A DNA stretch of 64,000 nucleotides from Bradyrhizobium sp. (GCF_004799445.1 NZ_SSNA01000055.1:1-64000); one strand, 5' to 3'; counted from the stretch's first letter, positions 28,113-37,159 are shown. Notes: generated from the sequence alone by a model not told the origin. Numbers and translations: made by a program.

Positions 28113-28164
28113 ATTATTCCGCCCGATACGTTACATATCGGTCCAGCAAGACAGGGAGAGCACC

Positions 28165-29334
28165 ATGACAGCCAGCATCGTCGGATGGGCGCACACGCCG
28201 TTTGGCAAGTTCGATACCGAGACGGTCGAGAGCCTGGTGGTTCGGGTCGCGAATGAGGCGCTGGCCGACGCCGGCATTGCCGCCGCCGATGTCGATGAGA
28301 TCATGCTCGGGCATTTCAACGCCGGGTTCTCGCCGCAGGATTTTACCGCGGCACTGGTGCTGCAGGCCGACCCGCATTTGCGGTTCAAGCCGGCGACCCG
28401 GGTCGAGAATGCCTGCGCCACCGGATCGGCCGCGGTGCACCAGGGCATCCGGGCGATCGCCGCAGGCGCTGCGAAAATCGTGCTGGTGGTCGGCGTCGAG
28501 CAAATGACCCGGACGCCGGGTCCCGAGATCGGCCGGAACCTGCTGCGCGCCTCCTATCTGCCCGAGGACGGCGAGACCCCTGGCGGCTTCGCCGGCGTGT
28601 TCGGCAAGATCGCGCAGGCCTATTTCCAGAAATACGGCGACCAGTCCGACGCCTTGGCGATGATTGCCGCCAAGAACCACAAGAACGGCGTAGCCAACCC
28701 CTATGCGCAGATGCGCAAGGATGTCGGTTACGAATTCTGCCGCTCCGAAAGCGAGAAGAATCCGTTCGTGGCGGGGCCGCTGAAGCGCACCGATTGCTCG
28801 CTGGTGTCGGACGGCGCGGCGGCGCTGGTACTGGCCGATGCCGAAACCGCAAAGTCGATGGGCAAGGCCGTCAACATCAGGGCGACCGCGCATGCCCAGG
28901 ATTTCCTGCCGATGTCGAAACGCGATATCCTGCAGTTCGAGGGCTGCACGGTGGCGTGGCAGCGCGCGCTGCAGTCCGCCGGCTTGCAGCTTTCCGATCT
29001 GTCCTTTGTCGAAACCCACGACTGCTTCACCGTCGCCGAACTGATCGAATACGAGGCAATGGGATTGACGCCGCGGGGGCAGGGCGCCCGCGCCATCAAG
29101 GAAGGCTGGACCCAGAAGGACGGCAAGCTGCCGATCAATCCCTCCGGCGGGCTAAAGGCCAAGGGTCATCCGATCGGCGCCACCGGCGTCTCGATGCATG
29201 TGATGACGGCGATGCAGCTCCTCGGCCAGGCGCCCGAGGGGATGCAGATCAAGGACGCCAAACTCGCAGGCATTTTCAACATGGGTGGGGCTGCGGTCGC
29301 CAATTATGTTTCGGTGCTGGAGCCCGCAAAGTAG
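28165..29334 (+). CDS. Thiolase family protein (SCP2-type acetyl-CoA acetyltransferase)
   Basis: A 389-residue thiolase. The nucleophilic Cys lies in VENACATGSAAVHQG near residue 88. The His motifs are ETHDCFTVAELIEYEAMG and GGLKAKGHPIGATGV, which place it in the SCP2-thiolase-like group. The C-terminal active-site loop reads NMGGAAVANYV and lacks the CxG cysteine of degradative thiolases, as is common in this subgroup. It starts an acyl-CoA operon and would cleave or form 3-ketoacyl-CoA. Confidence 0.87.
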   Translation: MTASIVGWAHTPFGKFDTETVESLVVRVANEALADAGIAAADVDEIMLGHFNAGFSPQDFTAALVLQADPHLRFKPATRVENACATGSAAVHQGIRAIAAGAAKIVLVVGVEQMTRTPGPEIGRNLLRASYLPEDGETPGGFAGVFGKIAQAYFQKYGDQSDALAMIAAKNHKNGVANPYAQMRKDVGYEFCRSESEKNPFVAGPLKRTDCSLVSDGAAALVLADAETAKSMGKAVNIRATAHAQDFLPMSKRDILQFEGCTVAWQRALQSAGLQLSDLSFVETHDCFTVAELIEYEAMGLTPRGQGARAIKEGWTQKDGKLPINPSGGLKAKGHPIGATGVSMHVMTAMQLLGQAPEGMQIKDAKLAGIFNMGGAAVANYVSVLEPAK

Positions 29335-29344
29335 GGCTTGAGCG

Positions 29345-30880
29345 ATGAACGTCGCCGAATGGCTGGCGGCATCGGCGCGGCTTCGCCCCGATGCACCGGC
29401 GCTGTTGACTGGCTTCGATCTCGACGCGGACTACGCCACCTTCGCGCGGCGTGCGGCGGCCATTGGCGGGGCGCTGTCGCGCCAATACGGCATCGCCCCT
29501 GGCGACCGCGTCGGCCTGTTCGCGACCAATTGCACCCAATACCTCGAATGCCTCTATGGCATCTGGTGGTGTGGCGCTGCCGCCATCCCGATCAATGCCA
29601 AGCTGCATGGTCGTGAGGCGGCCTGGATCTGCAGCGACGCCGGCGCCAGGCTGACTTTCGTTTCCGACGACACGGTTGGCGCGTTGATGGAAGCCAAGGA
29701 CGGTCTGCCGGCGGCGATGAAGACGCTGTCGGTCGACAGCGATGCCTACCGCGCGATGCGCGAAGGCGAGGGCACGCCGGCGCCGTTGGCCCGCGAGGTC
29801 GATGATCTCGCCTGGCTGTTCTACACCTCCGGCACCACCGGCCGGCCGAAAGGCGTGATGCTGAGCCATGGCAATCTGGTGGCGATGTCGCTGTGCTATC
29901 TCGCCGATGTCGATGTTGCGACGCCGAACGACGCCTCGCTCTATGCCGCGCCGATCTCGCACGGCGCGGGGCTTTATAATTTCCCGCACGTCCGCATGGG
30001 CGGGCGCCACGTCATTCCCGAATCCGGCGGCTTCGATCCGGATGAAGTGCTCAATCTTGGCCGGCAGCTCGACAATGTCGTGATGTTCGCGGCACCGACG
30101 ATGGTGCGACGTCTGGTCGATGCCGCCAGGCGCCGCGGCGAGAACGGCGAGGGCATTCGCACCATCATCTATGGCGGCGGGCCGATGTATCTCGCCGATA
30201 TCCGGGACGCGATCGCGACCATGGGTCAGCGCTTCGTCCAGATCTATGGCCAGGGTGAATCGCCGATGACGATCACCTCGCTGAGCCGGGAATGGCACGC
30301 CCGCGCCGATCATCCGCGCTATCTCGAACGGCTCGCCTCGGTTGGTCCCGCGCAGAGCGTGATGTCGGTGCGCATCACTGATGCGGACGGGAAGCCGCTG
30401 CCGCCGGGTGAGACCGGCGAAGTCGAGGCCAAGGGCACCGCCGTCATGCTGGGTTACTGGAACAACCCGAAAGCCAATGCGGAGACGCTGAAGGATGGAT
30501 GGCTGCGCACCGGCGACGTCGGGCGGCTGGACCAGGACGGGTTTCTGACGCTGTCGGACCGTTCCAAGGACGTGATCATTTCCGGCGGCACCAACATCTA
30601 TCCGCGCGAGGTGGAGGAGGCGCTATTGACGCATGCCGACGTGCGCGAGGTCTCGGCGATCGGCGTGGCCGATCCGGACTGGGGCGAAATCGTCGTCGCC
30701 TGCGTGGTGCTGGAAGACGGCGCTGTCGCCGACGATTCCGCGCTCGATGCCCATTGTCTCGCCTCGATCGCGCGCTTCAAGCGGCCGAAGCGTTACGTCT
30801 ATCTCGACGCGTTGCCGAAGAACAATTACGGCAAGGTGCTGAAGACCGAGCTGCGGGAGATGATGGGGAAGTCGCCGTAG
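29345..30880 (+). CDS. AMP-forming acyl-CoA synthetase
   Basis: A 511-residue ANL-family ligase. The P-loop is LFYTSGTTGRPKGVMLSH, the A5 motif IYGQGESPMT, the A7 motif WLRTGDVGRL, and the catalytic Lys is in NNYGKVLKTEL. It activates a carboxylic acid to its CoA ester, feeding the thiolase gene 10 bases upstream and the dehydrogenase downstream. The stop codon TAG is the beginning of a GTAGGGTGGGC repeat. The acid substrate cannot be told from sequence; medium-chain and aromatic acids are both possible. Confidence 0.88.
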   Translation: MNVAEWLAASARLRPDAPALLTGFDLDADYATFARRAAAIGGALSRQYGIAPGDRVGLFATNCTQYLECLYGIWWCGAAAIPINAKLHGREAAWICSDAGARLTFVSDDTVGALMEAKDGLPAAMKTLSVDSDAYRAMREGEGTPAPLAREVDDLAWLFYTSGTTGRPKGVMLSHGNLVAMSLCYLADVDVATPNDASLYAAPISHGAGLYNFPHVRMGGRHVIPESGGFDPDEVLNLGRQLDNVVMFAAPTMVRRLVDAARRRGENGEGIRTIIYGGGPMYLADIRDAIATMGQRFVQIYGQGESPMTITSLSREWHARADHPRYLERLASVGPAQSVMSVRITDADGKPLPPGETGEVEAKGTAVMLGYWNNPKANAETLKDGWLRTGDVGRLDQDGFLTLSDRSKDVIISGGTNIYPREVEEALLTHADVREVSAIGVADPDWGEIVVACVVLEDGAVADDSALDAHCLASIARFKRPKRYVYLDALPKNNYGKVLKTELREMMGKSP

Positions 30881-30966
30881 GGTGGGCAAAGGCGCACTTG
30901 CGCCGTGCCCACCACTCTCGCATCGGCTGCGCCGTGGTGGGCTCGCTTCGCTTAGCCCACCCTACA
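30877..30966. repeat. Palindromic intergenic repeat, GTAGGGTGGGC family
   Basis: GTAGGGTGGGCAAAGGCGC at the left is mirrored by TTAGCCCACCCTAC at the right, with GTGCCCACCACTCTCGCATC inside. The left end overlaps the TAG stop of the acyl-CoA synthetase gene. A second copy is at 59543-59635. The rest of the 206-base gap up to 31087 shows nothing else clear. Confidence 0.8.
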
Positions 30967-31086
30967 AAATCTCCTCGCGCATGCGCCCATACGGCCGACG
31001 GCCTTGATCTTGCGGACGGCCTGACGTTACTAGGCCTGAGAGTGGCGCCGATCAGGTGCTGCGCCGTGCCGGGAGCAAACGGAACC

Positions 31087-32298
31087 ATGGGACCGCTGGA
31101 GGGCGTCAAGGTCATCGACATGACGACTGTGCTGATGGGGCCCTATGCGACCCAGATGCTCGGCGATTACGGCGCCGATGTCATCAAGGTTGAATCCCTC
31201 GACGGCGACGTGACGCGGCAGATCGGCCCGACCCGTCATCCCGGCATGGGCCCGGTATTCCTCAACACCAACCGCAGCAAACGCTCGATCGCGCTGGACC
31301 TGAAAAAGCCCGCGGGCCGCGACGCGGTGCTGCGGCTGATCGCGTCGGCCGACGTGCTGGTCTACAATGTGCGGCCGCAGGCGATGGCGCGATTGCAGCT
31401 CGGCTATGACGTGGTCTCGAAGCTCAACCCGCGCCTGGTCTATGCCGGCGTGTTCGGTTTCGGGCAGGACGGCCCCTATGCCGCCAAGCCCGCCTATGAC
31501 GATCTGATCCAGGGCGCCACCGCGCTGCCGGCCCTGATGGCGCAGACCAGCGATGGCGTTCCGCGCTATGTTCCCAATGCGCTGGTCGATCGCATCGTCG
31601 GCCTCACGGCCGTGGGCGCGATCTGCGCCAGCCTCGTGCACCGTGATCGTACCGGGCGCGGTCAGCGCGTCGATATTCCGATGTTCGAGACCATGGCGGG
31701 CTTCGTGATGGGCGATCACATGGGCGGTCTGACCTACGAGCCGCCGCTGGACAAAGGCGGCTATGCGCGGCATCTGTCGCGCGACCGGCGGCCCTACAAG
31801 ACCTCCGACGGCTATATCTGCGTGATCGTCTACAACGACAAGCAATGGGCGAATTTCTTTGAAGCTACCGGCCGCGATGATCTGCGCCGCGATCCCAAAT
31901 TCGCGACCTTTGCCGGGCGCGCCACCAACATCGACATCGTCTATGCCGAATTGGCCCGCATCTTCCAGGCGCGGACCACGGCCGAATGGACCGAGCTGCT
32001 CGACAAGGCCGACGTACCGGTGATGCCGATGCATGATCTGGAGAGCATTTTGCAGGACCCGCATCTGGTCGCAACCGGGTTCTTTCCGGTGGTCGAACAT
32101 CCCAGTGAAGGCAAGATCCGCACCATGAAGGTGTCCGCGACCTGGTCGGATACATCCGTGGAACCGACGCGACTGGCGCCGCGCTTGAACGAACACGGCG
32201 CCGAGATCCTGCACGAGGCCGGGTTTTCCACTGGCGAGATCGCAGCATTGGTCCGTGACGGCGTGACCAAAGCGGCGCCCGGCGCATCAACGGATTGA
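31087..32298 (+). CDS. CaiB/BaiF family (class III) CoA-transferase
   Basis: A 403-residue CoA-transferase. The N-terminal Rossmann part reads GPLEGVKVIDMTTVLMGPYA, the small loop NRSKRSIALDLKKPAGR is diagnostic, and the catalytic Asp sits in KPAYDDLIQGATAL near residue 140. It moves CoA between an acyl-CoA donor and a free acid. The ATG at 31087 matches the family start; the open frame upstream of it lies within the synthetase gene and repeat. Its end overlaps the in-frame TTG of the next gene. Confidence 0.9.
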   Translation: MGPLEGVKVIDMTTVLMGPYATQMLGDYGADVIKVESLDGDVTRQIGPTRHPGMGPVFLNTNRSKRSIALDLKKPAGRDAVLRLIASADVLVYNVRPQAMARLQLGYDVVSKLNPRLVYAGVFGFGQDGPYAAKPAYDDLIQGATALPALMAQTSDGVPRYVPNALVDRIVGLTAVGAICASLVHRDRTGRGQRVDIPMFETMAGFVMGDHMGGLTYEPPLDKGGYARHLSRDRRPYKTSDGYICVIVYNDKQWANFFEATGRDDLRRDPKFATFAGRATNIDIVYAELARIFQARTTAEWTELLDKADVPVMPMHDLESILQDPHLVATGFFPVVEHPSEGKIRTMKVSATWSDTSVEPTRLAPRLNEHGAEILHEAGFSTGEIAALVRDGVTKAAPGASTD

Positions 32299-32303
32299 GA
32301 CGC

Positions 32304-33470
32304 ATGGATTTCGCCCTCACAGCCAACCAGGAATCGATCCGCGACGCGGTGGCAAAAATCTGCGCGCGGTTCGATGACGCCTATTGGCTGAAGAAGGACA
32401 GGGAAGGCGGCTTTCCCGCCGACTTCCATGCGGCGCTGGCTGATTCCGGCTGGCTCGGCATCTGCATTCCCGAACAATATGGCGGCTCCGGGTTAGGCAT
32501 CGTCGATGCCGCGATCATGATGCGCACGATTTCGGAATCGGGCGCCGGCATGTCCGGCGCCTCCGCGGTGCATATGAATGTGTTTGGGCTCAATCCCGTG
32601 GTGGTGTTCGGCACCCCCGAGCAGTGCCAGCGGATGCTGCCGCCGATTGTGTCAGGAAAAGAGAAGGCCTGCTTTGCCGTCACCGAACCGAACACCGGTC
32701 TCAACACCACGCAGTTGAAGACCCGCGCGGTGCGGTCCGGTAACAAATACGTCGTCAATGGCCAGAAGGTCTGGATCTCGACCGCGCAGGTCGCCGAAAA
32801 GATCCTGCTGCTGGCGCGCACCACGCCGTTGGACGAGGTCAAGAATCCGACCCGTGGCTTAAGCCTGTTCTATACCGATTTCGACCGCAGCCGCATCGCC
32901 GTGCACGAGATCGAGAAGATGGGCCGCAAGGCGGTCGATTCCAACGAACTCTTCATCGAGAATTTTGAGATACCCGTTGCCGACCGCCTCGGCGAGGAGG
33001 GCCGCGGTTTTGAGTACATCCTGCACGGCATGAATCCGGAACGCATCCTGATCGCAGCGGAAGCGGTTGGGCTCGGCAAGCTGGCACTGTCGCGCGCGGC
33101 GGCCTATGCCAAAGAGAGAATCGTGTTCAACCGTCCGATCGGCAAGAACCAGGCGATCCAGCATCCCCTGGCGAAGAACTGGATGGAACTGGAGGCGGCG
33201 TGGCTGATGACGCTGTCGGCGGGCTGGCAGTACGATCAGGGCCTGCCATGCGGTCCGGCGGCTAACGCCGCGAAATATCTCGCCGCTGAAGCCGGCTTTC
33301 AAGCCTGCGAGCAGGCGGTGATGACCCATGGCGGCTTCGGTTACGCCAGGGAGTTTCATGTCGAACGCTATTTGCGCGAATCCCTGATCCCGCGCATCGC
33401 CCCGATCAGCCCACAGCTCATTCTCAGTTTCATCGCCGAGAAGGTGCTGGGCCTGCCAAAGTCGTATTGA
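32304..33470 (+). CDS. Acyl-CoA dehydrogenase family protein lacking the usual catalytic Glu
   Basis: A 388-residue flavoprotein of the acyl-CoA dehydrogenase fold: N-terminal helices, middle strand domain with CFAVTEPNTGLNTTQLKT and QKVWISTA, and C-terminal helices with THGGFGYAREFHVERYLRE. Where most members have the catalytic Glu (IxEGT), this one reads RIAPISPQ. It therefore belongs to a subgroup with another base or another reaction. It sits between a CoA-transferase and an NDP-forming synthetase, so a CoA-ester substrate is likely. Confidence 0.87.
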   Translation: MDFALTANQESIRDAVAKICARFDDAYWLKKDREGGFPADFHAALADSGWLGICIPEQYGGSGLGIVDAAIMMRTISESGAGMSGASAVHMNVFGLNPVVVFGTPEQCQRMLPPIVSGKEKACFAVTEPNTGLNTTQLKTRAVRSGNKYVVNGQKVWISTAQVAEKILLLARTTPLDEVKNPTRGLSLFYTDFDRSRIAVHEIEKMGRKAVDSNELFIENFEIPVADRLGEEGRGFEYILHGMNPERILIAAEAVGLGKLALSRAAAYAKERIVFNRPIGKNQAIQHPLAKNWMELEAAWLMTLSAGWQYDQGLPCGPAANAAKYLAAEAGFQACEQAVMTHGGFGYAREFHVERYLRESLIPRIAPISPQLILSFIAEKVLGLPKSY

Positions 33471-33510
33471 GGTCGTCGGTGGGGTGGTGCAGGGCGCGAT
33501 TATTAAGCCG

Positions 33511-33612
33511 CCATTCCGGGGCGCGAGCGAAGCGAGTGAGCCCGGAATCCAAAACCACAATCGGAGATTATGGATTCCGGGCCTGCGCCAAATGGCGCAT
33601 CCCGGAATGACG
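33511..33612. repeat. Palindromic intergenic repeat, CGTCATTCCGGG family
   Basis: The left arm CCATTCCGGGGCGCGAGCG and right arm GCATCCCGGAATGACG enclose CCGGAATCC and GGATTCCGGG. It separates the dehydrogenase from the NDP-forming synthetase gene. Confidence 0.85.
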
Positions 33613-33641
33613 AAGGTTAACCTCACAAGGACAACATCATC

Positions 33642-35732
33642 ATGAGCCGTCTCAAGGCCGCGCTTGATCCGCGCTCCATTGCCATCATCGGCGCATCGGA
33701 AAATCCCAACAAGGTCGGCGGTCGCCCGGTGCATTACCTCGACAAGTTCGGCTTCAAGGGCAGGATTTTCCCGATCAATCCGTCGCGCGCCGAGGTCCAG
33801 GGCCATAAATGCTACAAGAGCCTCGATGACCTGCCGGAGGCGCCGGAGATGGTGATTGTCGCCGTCGCCGGCGACAACGCGATTGGCGTGGTGGAAGATT
33901 GCGCCGCGCATGGCGTCAAGGTTGCCGTGGTGATGGCCTCGGGCTTTGGCGAAGTCGACGCCGTCGCCGGCAAGGCAAAGGAGCGGCGGATGGTGGAATC
34001 CGCGCGCAAGGCCGGCATGCGCATCGTCGGCCCCAATTCGCAAGGCCTCGCCAATTTCGGCACCGGGGCGATCGCAAGCTTCTCCACCATGTTCATGGAT
34101 ATGGACCGCGCCGAAGGGCATGTCGCGATGCTGAGCCAGAGTGGCGCGCTCTCGACCGTGCCGGTCGGATTCCTGCGCCAGCGCGGCATCGGCGTCCGCC
34201 ATACCCACGCCACCGGCAACGACGCCGACATTACCGTGGGCGAACTGGCGGTCGCGGTGGCCGAGGATCCCGAAGTCAAGCTTTTGCTGCTCTACCTCGA
34301 GAGCATCCCCGAGACGAAATATCTGGAGGAACTCGCCACCGTCGCGCTCAACCGCGACCTGCCGATCATCGCGCTGAAATCCGGCCGCTCGGAAGCCGGG
34401 CGCCAGGCGGCGCAGTCGCACACCGGCGCGCTGGCTAACGAAGACCGCGTGGTCGACGCCTTCTTCGAGCAGCACGGTATCTGGCGCGCGCCGGATATGC
34501 GCGGGCTGGTCGAAGCCACCGAGCTCTACCTCAAGGGCTGGAAGCCGATGGGCAGGCGGCTCGTGGCCATCAGCAATTCGGGGGCGGTCTGCGTCATGAC
34601 CGCGGATGCGGCGACCGAGGTCGGCATGCCGATGGCGAAACTGTCGGATGAAACCGACAGGAAGCTCAAGGGCATCTTGCCGAGCTTTGCCACCACCACC
34701 AATCCGATCGATCTGACGGCGGCGCTGTTGTCCAACAGCCGGCTGTTCGGCGACATCCTGCCGGTGATCGCGGAAGACCCCGCGGCCGACGCGTTTCTGA
34801 TTGGGGTTCCCGTCGCCGGACCCGGCTATGATGTGGAAGCCTTCGCCCGCGACGCTGCCGCCTTTGGCAAGCAGACCGGAAAGCCGCTGGTGATCGCGGC
34901 GACCCAACGCAGCGTCGCCGATCAATTCGCAGCCGAGGGTTCTTCGGTGTTTCCGACCGAGACCGAGGCGGTCACGGCGCTGCATCAGTTTCTGGCGCAT
35001 CGCGAACTGATGGCGCGCACCCTGGCGCGTAAGGCGCAGCGCGCCACGGTCCGCCCGCCGCGGATCACACCGGCTGCGACGACGATGCTGAACGAGGCCG
35101 ACAGCCTTGCCCTGCTGGCGTCGCGCGGCATTCCCGTGGTGCCGCACCGGCTGTGCCGGTCGCGCGCCGAGGCCATCGCCGCGTTCGAGACGATCGGCGG
35201 TCCGATCGTGGTCAAGGGCTGTTCCGCCGATATCGCGCACAAGTCCGAGCTCGGGCTGGTGAAGCTCGGCATCACCTCCCGCGAGGAGGCGGGCGAGATC
35301 TGGGCGCAGATGGAGGGCATCATCCGCAAGCAGGGCGCGCGGTTCGATGGCGTCATCATCGCAGCAATGGCCGGCGGCCGGCGCGAGATCATGATCGGCG
35401 CGCACCGCGATCCCGTATTCGGCCCCGTGGTGGCGGTCGGCGACGGCGGGAAATATGTCGAGATTTTCCGCGATACCGCGCTGCTGCTCCCGCCGTTTTC
35501 GAAAGACGATGTCAGGGAGGCGCTTGGGCGATTGAGGATTGCGCCCTTGTTCGCGGGCGTGCGCGGTGAGCCGCCGATGGATCTCGACGCGCTCTGCGAC
35601 GCGGTGTTGCGGGTAGGCGAGTTAATGCTGGATCCGGCGGCCAGGGTCATGAGCCTCGATCTTAACCCGGTGCTGCTCGACAGCGCCGGCAAAGGCTGTG
35701 TCGTTGTAGATGCCGTGGTGTTTCAGGGCTGA
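33642..35732 (+). CDS. NDP-forming acetate/acyl-CoA ligase family protein
   Basis: A 696-residue fused protein. Domains in order are a CoA-binding Rossmann domain (about 1-130; IAIIGASENPNKVGG), two succinyl-CoA-synthetase-like domains (about 145-460) with the phospho-His loop SHTGALANED, and a C-terminal ATP-grasp domain (about 480-696). It makes acyl-CoA with ATP to ADP and phosphate, or runs in reverse to gain ATP. It is the last of the acyl-CoA group starting at 28165, giving three different ways to load CoA in one cluster. Confidence 0.9.
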   Translation: MSRLKAALDPRSIAIIGASENPNKVGGRPVHYLDKFGFKGRIFPINPSRAEVQGHKCYKSLDDLPEAPEMVIVAVAGDNAIGVVEDCAAHGVKVAVVMASGFGEVDAVAGKAKERRMVESARKAGMRIVGPNSQGLANFGTGAIASFSTMFMDMDRAEGHVAMLSQSGALSTVPVGFLRQRGIGVRHTHATGNDADITVGELAVAVAEDPEVKLLLLYLESIPETKYLEELATVALNRDLPIIALKSGRSEAGRQAAQSHTGALANEDRVVDAFFEQHGIWRAPDMRGLVEATELYLKGWKPMGRRLVAISNSGAVCVMTADAATEVGMPMAKLSDETDRKLKGILPSFATTTNPIDLTAALLSNSRLFGDILPVIAEDPAADAFLIGVPVAGPGYDVEAFARDAAAFGKQTGKPLVIAATQRSVADQFAAEGSSVFPTETEAVTALHQFLAHRELMARTLARKAQRATVRPPRITPAATTMLNEADSLALLASRGIPVVPHRLCRSRAEAIAAFETIGGPIVVKGCSADIAHKSELGLVKLGITSREEAGEIWAQMEGIIRKQGARFDGVIIAAMAGGRREIMIGAHRDPVFGPVVAVGDGGKYVEIFRDTALLLPPFSKDDVREALGRLRIAPLFAGVRGEPPMDLDALCDAVLRVGELMLDPAARVMSLDLNPVLLDSAGKGCVVVDAVVFQG

Positions 35733-35734
35733 TT

Positions 35735-35806
35735 TCATTGCGAATGCAACGAAGCATCCCCCCGGTTACGCAAAACTGTGTCCCGGATTGCTTCGTTGCA
35801 TTCGCG
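35735..35806. repeat. Degenerate palindromic repeat, CATTGCGAATGCAACGAAGC type
   Basis: CATTGCGAATGCAACGAAGC at the left is mirrored by GCTTCGTTGCATTCGCG at the right, so it could form a stable hairpin just after the ligase stop. It resembles the CGTCATTGCGAG family, but the arms have diverged. Confidence 0.65.
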
Positions 35807-35823
35807 TCTGGGACACGGAAGCT

Positions 35824-35925
35824 TCACCGCACGTAGAACACGAAACTGGCGATGACGAGCATCGCCGTCACCGCCAGCATCTGCGCAAGCGCCTCCGAGG
35901 TCGCCCTCTTGGTGACTTCCTTCAT
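35824..35925 (-). CDS. Small single-helix membrane protein, 33 residues
   Basis: A short gene reading MKEVTKRATSEALAQ, then a hydrophobic helix of about 16 residues (MLAVTAMLVIASFVFY) and VR at the end. A good ribosome site (AGGGAGA) lies 6-7 bases before the ATG. The charged N-terminus and single helix suggest a small inner-membrane protein with the N-terminus inside. It stands alone between a synthetase gene and a CMD-family gene. I do not recognise it; the coding call rests on the ribosome site and membrane-protein pattern. Confidence 0.55.
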   Translation of the reverse strand: MKEVTKRATSEALAQMLAVTAMLVIASFVFYVR

Positions 35926-36268
35926 GCAGTTCTCCCTAGACTCGGGCACGACTCATCGATGCCCGCAAAGGCCCGACGACCCGATTTTGATTTACTCGGA
36001 ACACCCCTCGACGAGTATTCGCTTTGACGAGTCCCCACTCAGCGAATATCGACCGTGCCAAGGTCGAACAGCAATGCGGCGGCAATTTGGCTCGCCTGCA
36101 GCCGGTTTATGCGCGTGGAATGGAATTTTGAAAGCGAATTTCTGGCGTGATGTGTGATCGAGGAACCGCGCCAGCCGTTGCTCGCCAGGTTCCGGCCGGA
36201 TACGCTTGCCGATAAAGCCCGCCAGGCGATATGGCGGTTCAAACAATCCCCGGAAAAACCCAAGGTGA
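35926..36268. other. Intergenic region, 343 bases
   Basis: No gene is supported here. TATTCGCT (36016-36023) and AGCGAATA (36041-36048) are an inverted repeat with a 17-base loop. The rest shows no clear motif; it should hold the promoter of the CMD-family gene and, on the other strand, that of the small membrane protein. Confidence 0.6.
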
Positions 36269-36796
36269 ATGATGGCCCGCATCGACTATTGCGACACTTC
36301 GAAATCCAACGAGCGCACCCGCGAAATTCTGGGCAAGAACCGCAACGCCAATATCTTTCGCATGATGGCGCACTCGCCGAGCTATTTTGAGCAATATTGC
36401 CGGCTCGGCGGCGCGATCCGCCACCGCGGAGAGCTTGATCCGGTCGTGCGGGAACTTGCCATCACGCGCACCGGGATCCTTTGCGAGGCACAATACGAGG
36501 TGGTGGCGCATAAGCGCATCGGCAGCAATGTCGGGGTCACCGATGAGCAGAATGCCGCGCTGGAGAACTGGCAATCGGCCAGCTGCTTCAACGAACTGCA
36601 GCGCGCGGCGCTCGCCTTCACCGATGAAATCGTCAGGCTCCGCCGTCCGACCGACGCGACGTTCAGGGCCATTGCCGAAAAACTGACGCCGGCGGCGCTG
36701 GTCGAGTTGCAGCTCTCGGTCGGCTTCTACATCATGACGTCGAAATTTCTGGAGACCTTCGACATCGACATGCAGCCGGTGGAGCAGGTGGTGTGA
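36269..36796 (+). CDS. Carboxymuconolactone decarboxylase (CMD) family protein
   Basis: A 175-residue AhpD-like helical protein. It has the pattern ELAITRTGILCEAQYEVVAHKRIG, containing one Cys and the Glu/His of the family, but not the CxxC that gives AhpD its peroxidase activity. This puts it with the hydrolase/decarboxylase-like or unassigned members. It follows the acyl-CoA cluster and precedes a biotin carrier gene on the opposite strand; no clear pathway partner is visible. Confidence 0.82.
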   Translation: MMARIDYCDTSKSNERTREILGKNRNANIFRMMAHSPSYFEQYCRLGGAIRHRGELDPVVRELAITRTGILCEAQYEVVAHKRIGSNVGVTDEQNAALENWQSASCFNELQRAALAFTDEIVRLRRPTDATFRAIAEKLTPAALVELQLSVGFYIMTSKFLETFDIDMQPVEQVV

Positions 36797-36820
36797 GATC
36801 ACCCCGCCGCTGCTGCGCGT

Positions 36821-37042
36821 TCAGGTCTCGAGCAGGAGAAGAACCTGTCCTTCGGCAACGACCTCGTCGAGGCCGACAAGGATCGATTTGATTTTCCCCG
36901 CCGCGGGCGAAGCGACCGGGATTTCCATTTTCATGGCTTCGACAAAGGCCACATCGTCGCCTTCGCCGACGTTGGCGCCGGTCTGAACCGGAAGCGCGCA
37001 GACCCGCCCGGCCACCTCGGTCACGATCTTGATCTCAGGCAT
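36821..37042 (-). CDS. Biotin carboxyl carrier protein subunit (stand-alone)
   Basis: A 73-residue biotinyl-lipoyl domain and nothing else. The biotin attachment site EAMKMEIPV lies at about residues 35-43, flanked by GANVGEGDD and LLLLET, as in the small BCCPs of acyl-CoA carboxylases. It is divergent from the IclR regulator, with the shared gap carrying the operator described below. The carboxyltransferase is encoded on the other side of the regulator, so carrier and transferase probably work in one enzyme. No biotin carboxylase is in the window. Confidence 0.9.
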   Translation of the reverse strand: MPEIKIVTEVAGRVCALPVQTGANVGEGDDVAFVEAMKMEIPVASPAAGKIKSILVGLDEVVAEGQVLLLLET

Positions 37043-37159
37043 TCAGCTCTCCGGGACCGCCGCCGCGCGCAGCTTCTTCCTGCGTGCCTGTTTGAGCGGC
37101 GGCCCGCCCCGGCTTCCAGTTGTGGCCGCAGATTGCCTGAGGTAGCTTATCCCGCAAGT

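Noticed and set aside
32859..35405. 848-residue minus-strand open frame opposite two acyl-CoA genes
   Set aside because: It spans the end of one gene, an intergenic repeat and most of another; the product is Arg/His/Gly-rich without motifs.
36154..36390. Possible small gene beginning MIEEPRQPLLARF before the CMD-family gene
   Set aside because: It runs out of frame into the CMD-family gene and has no convincing ribosome site or domain.
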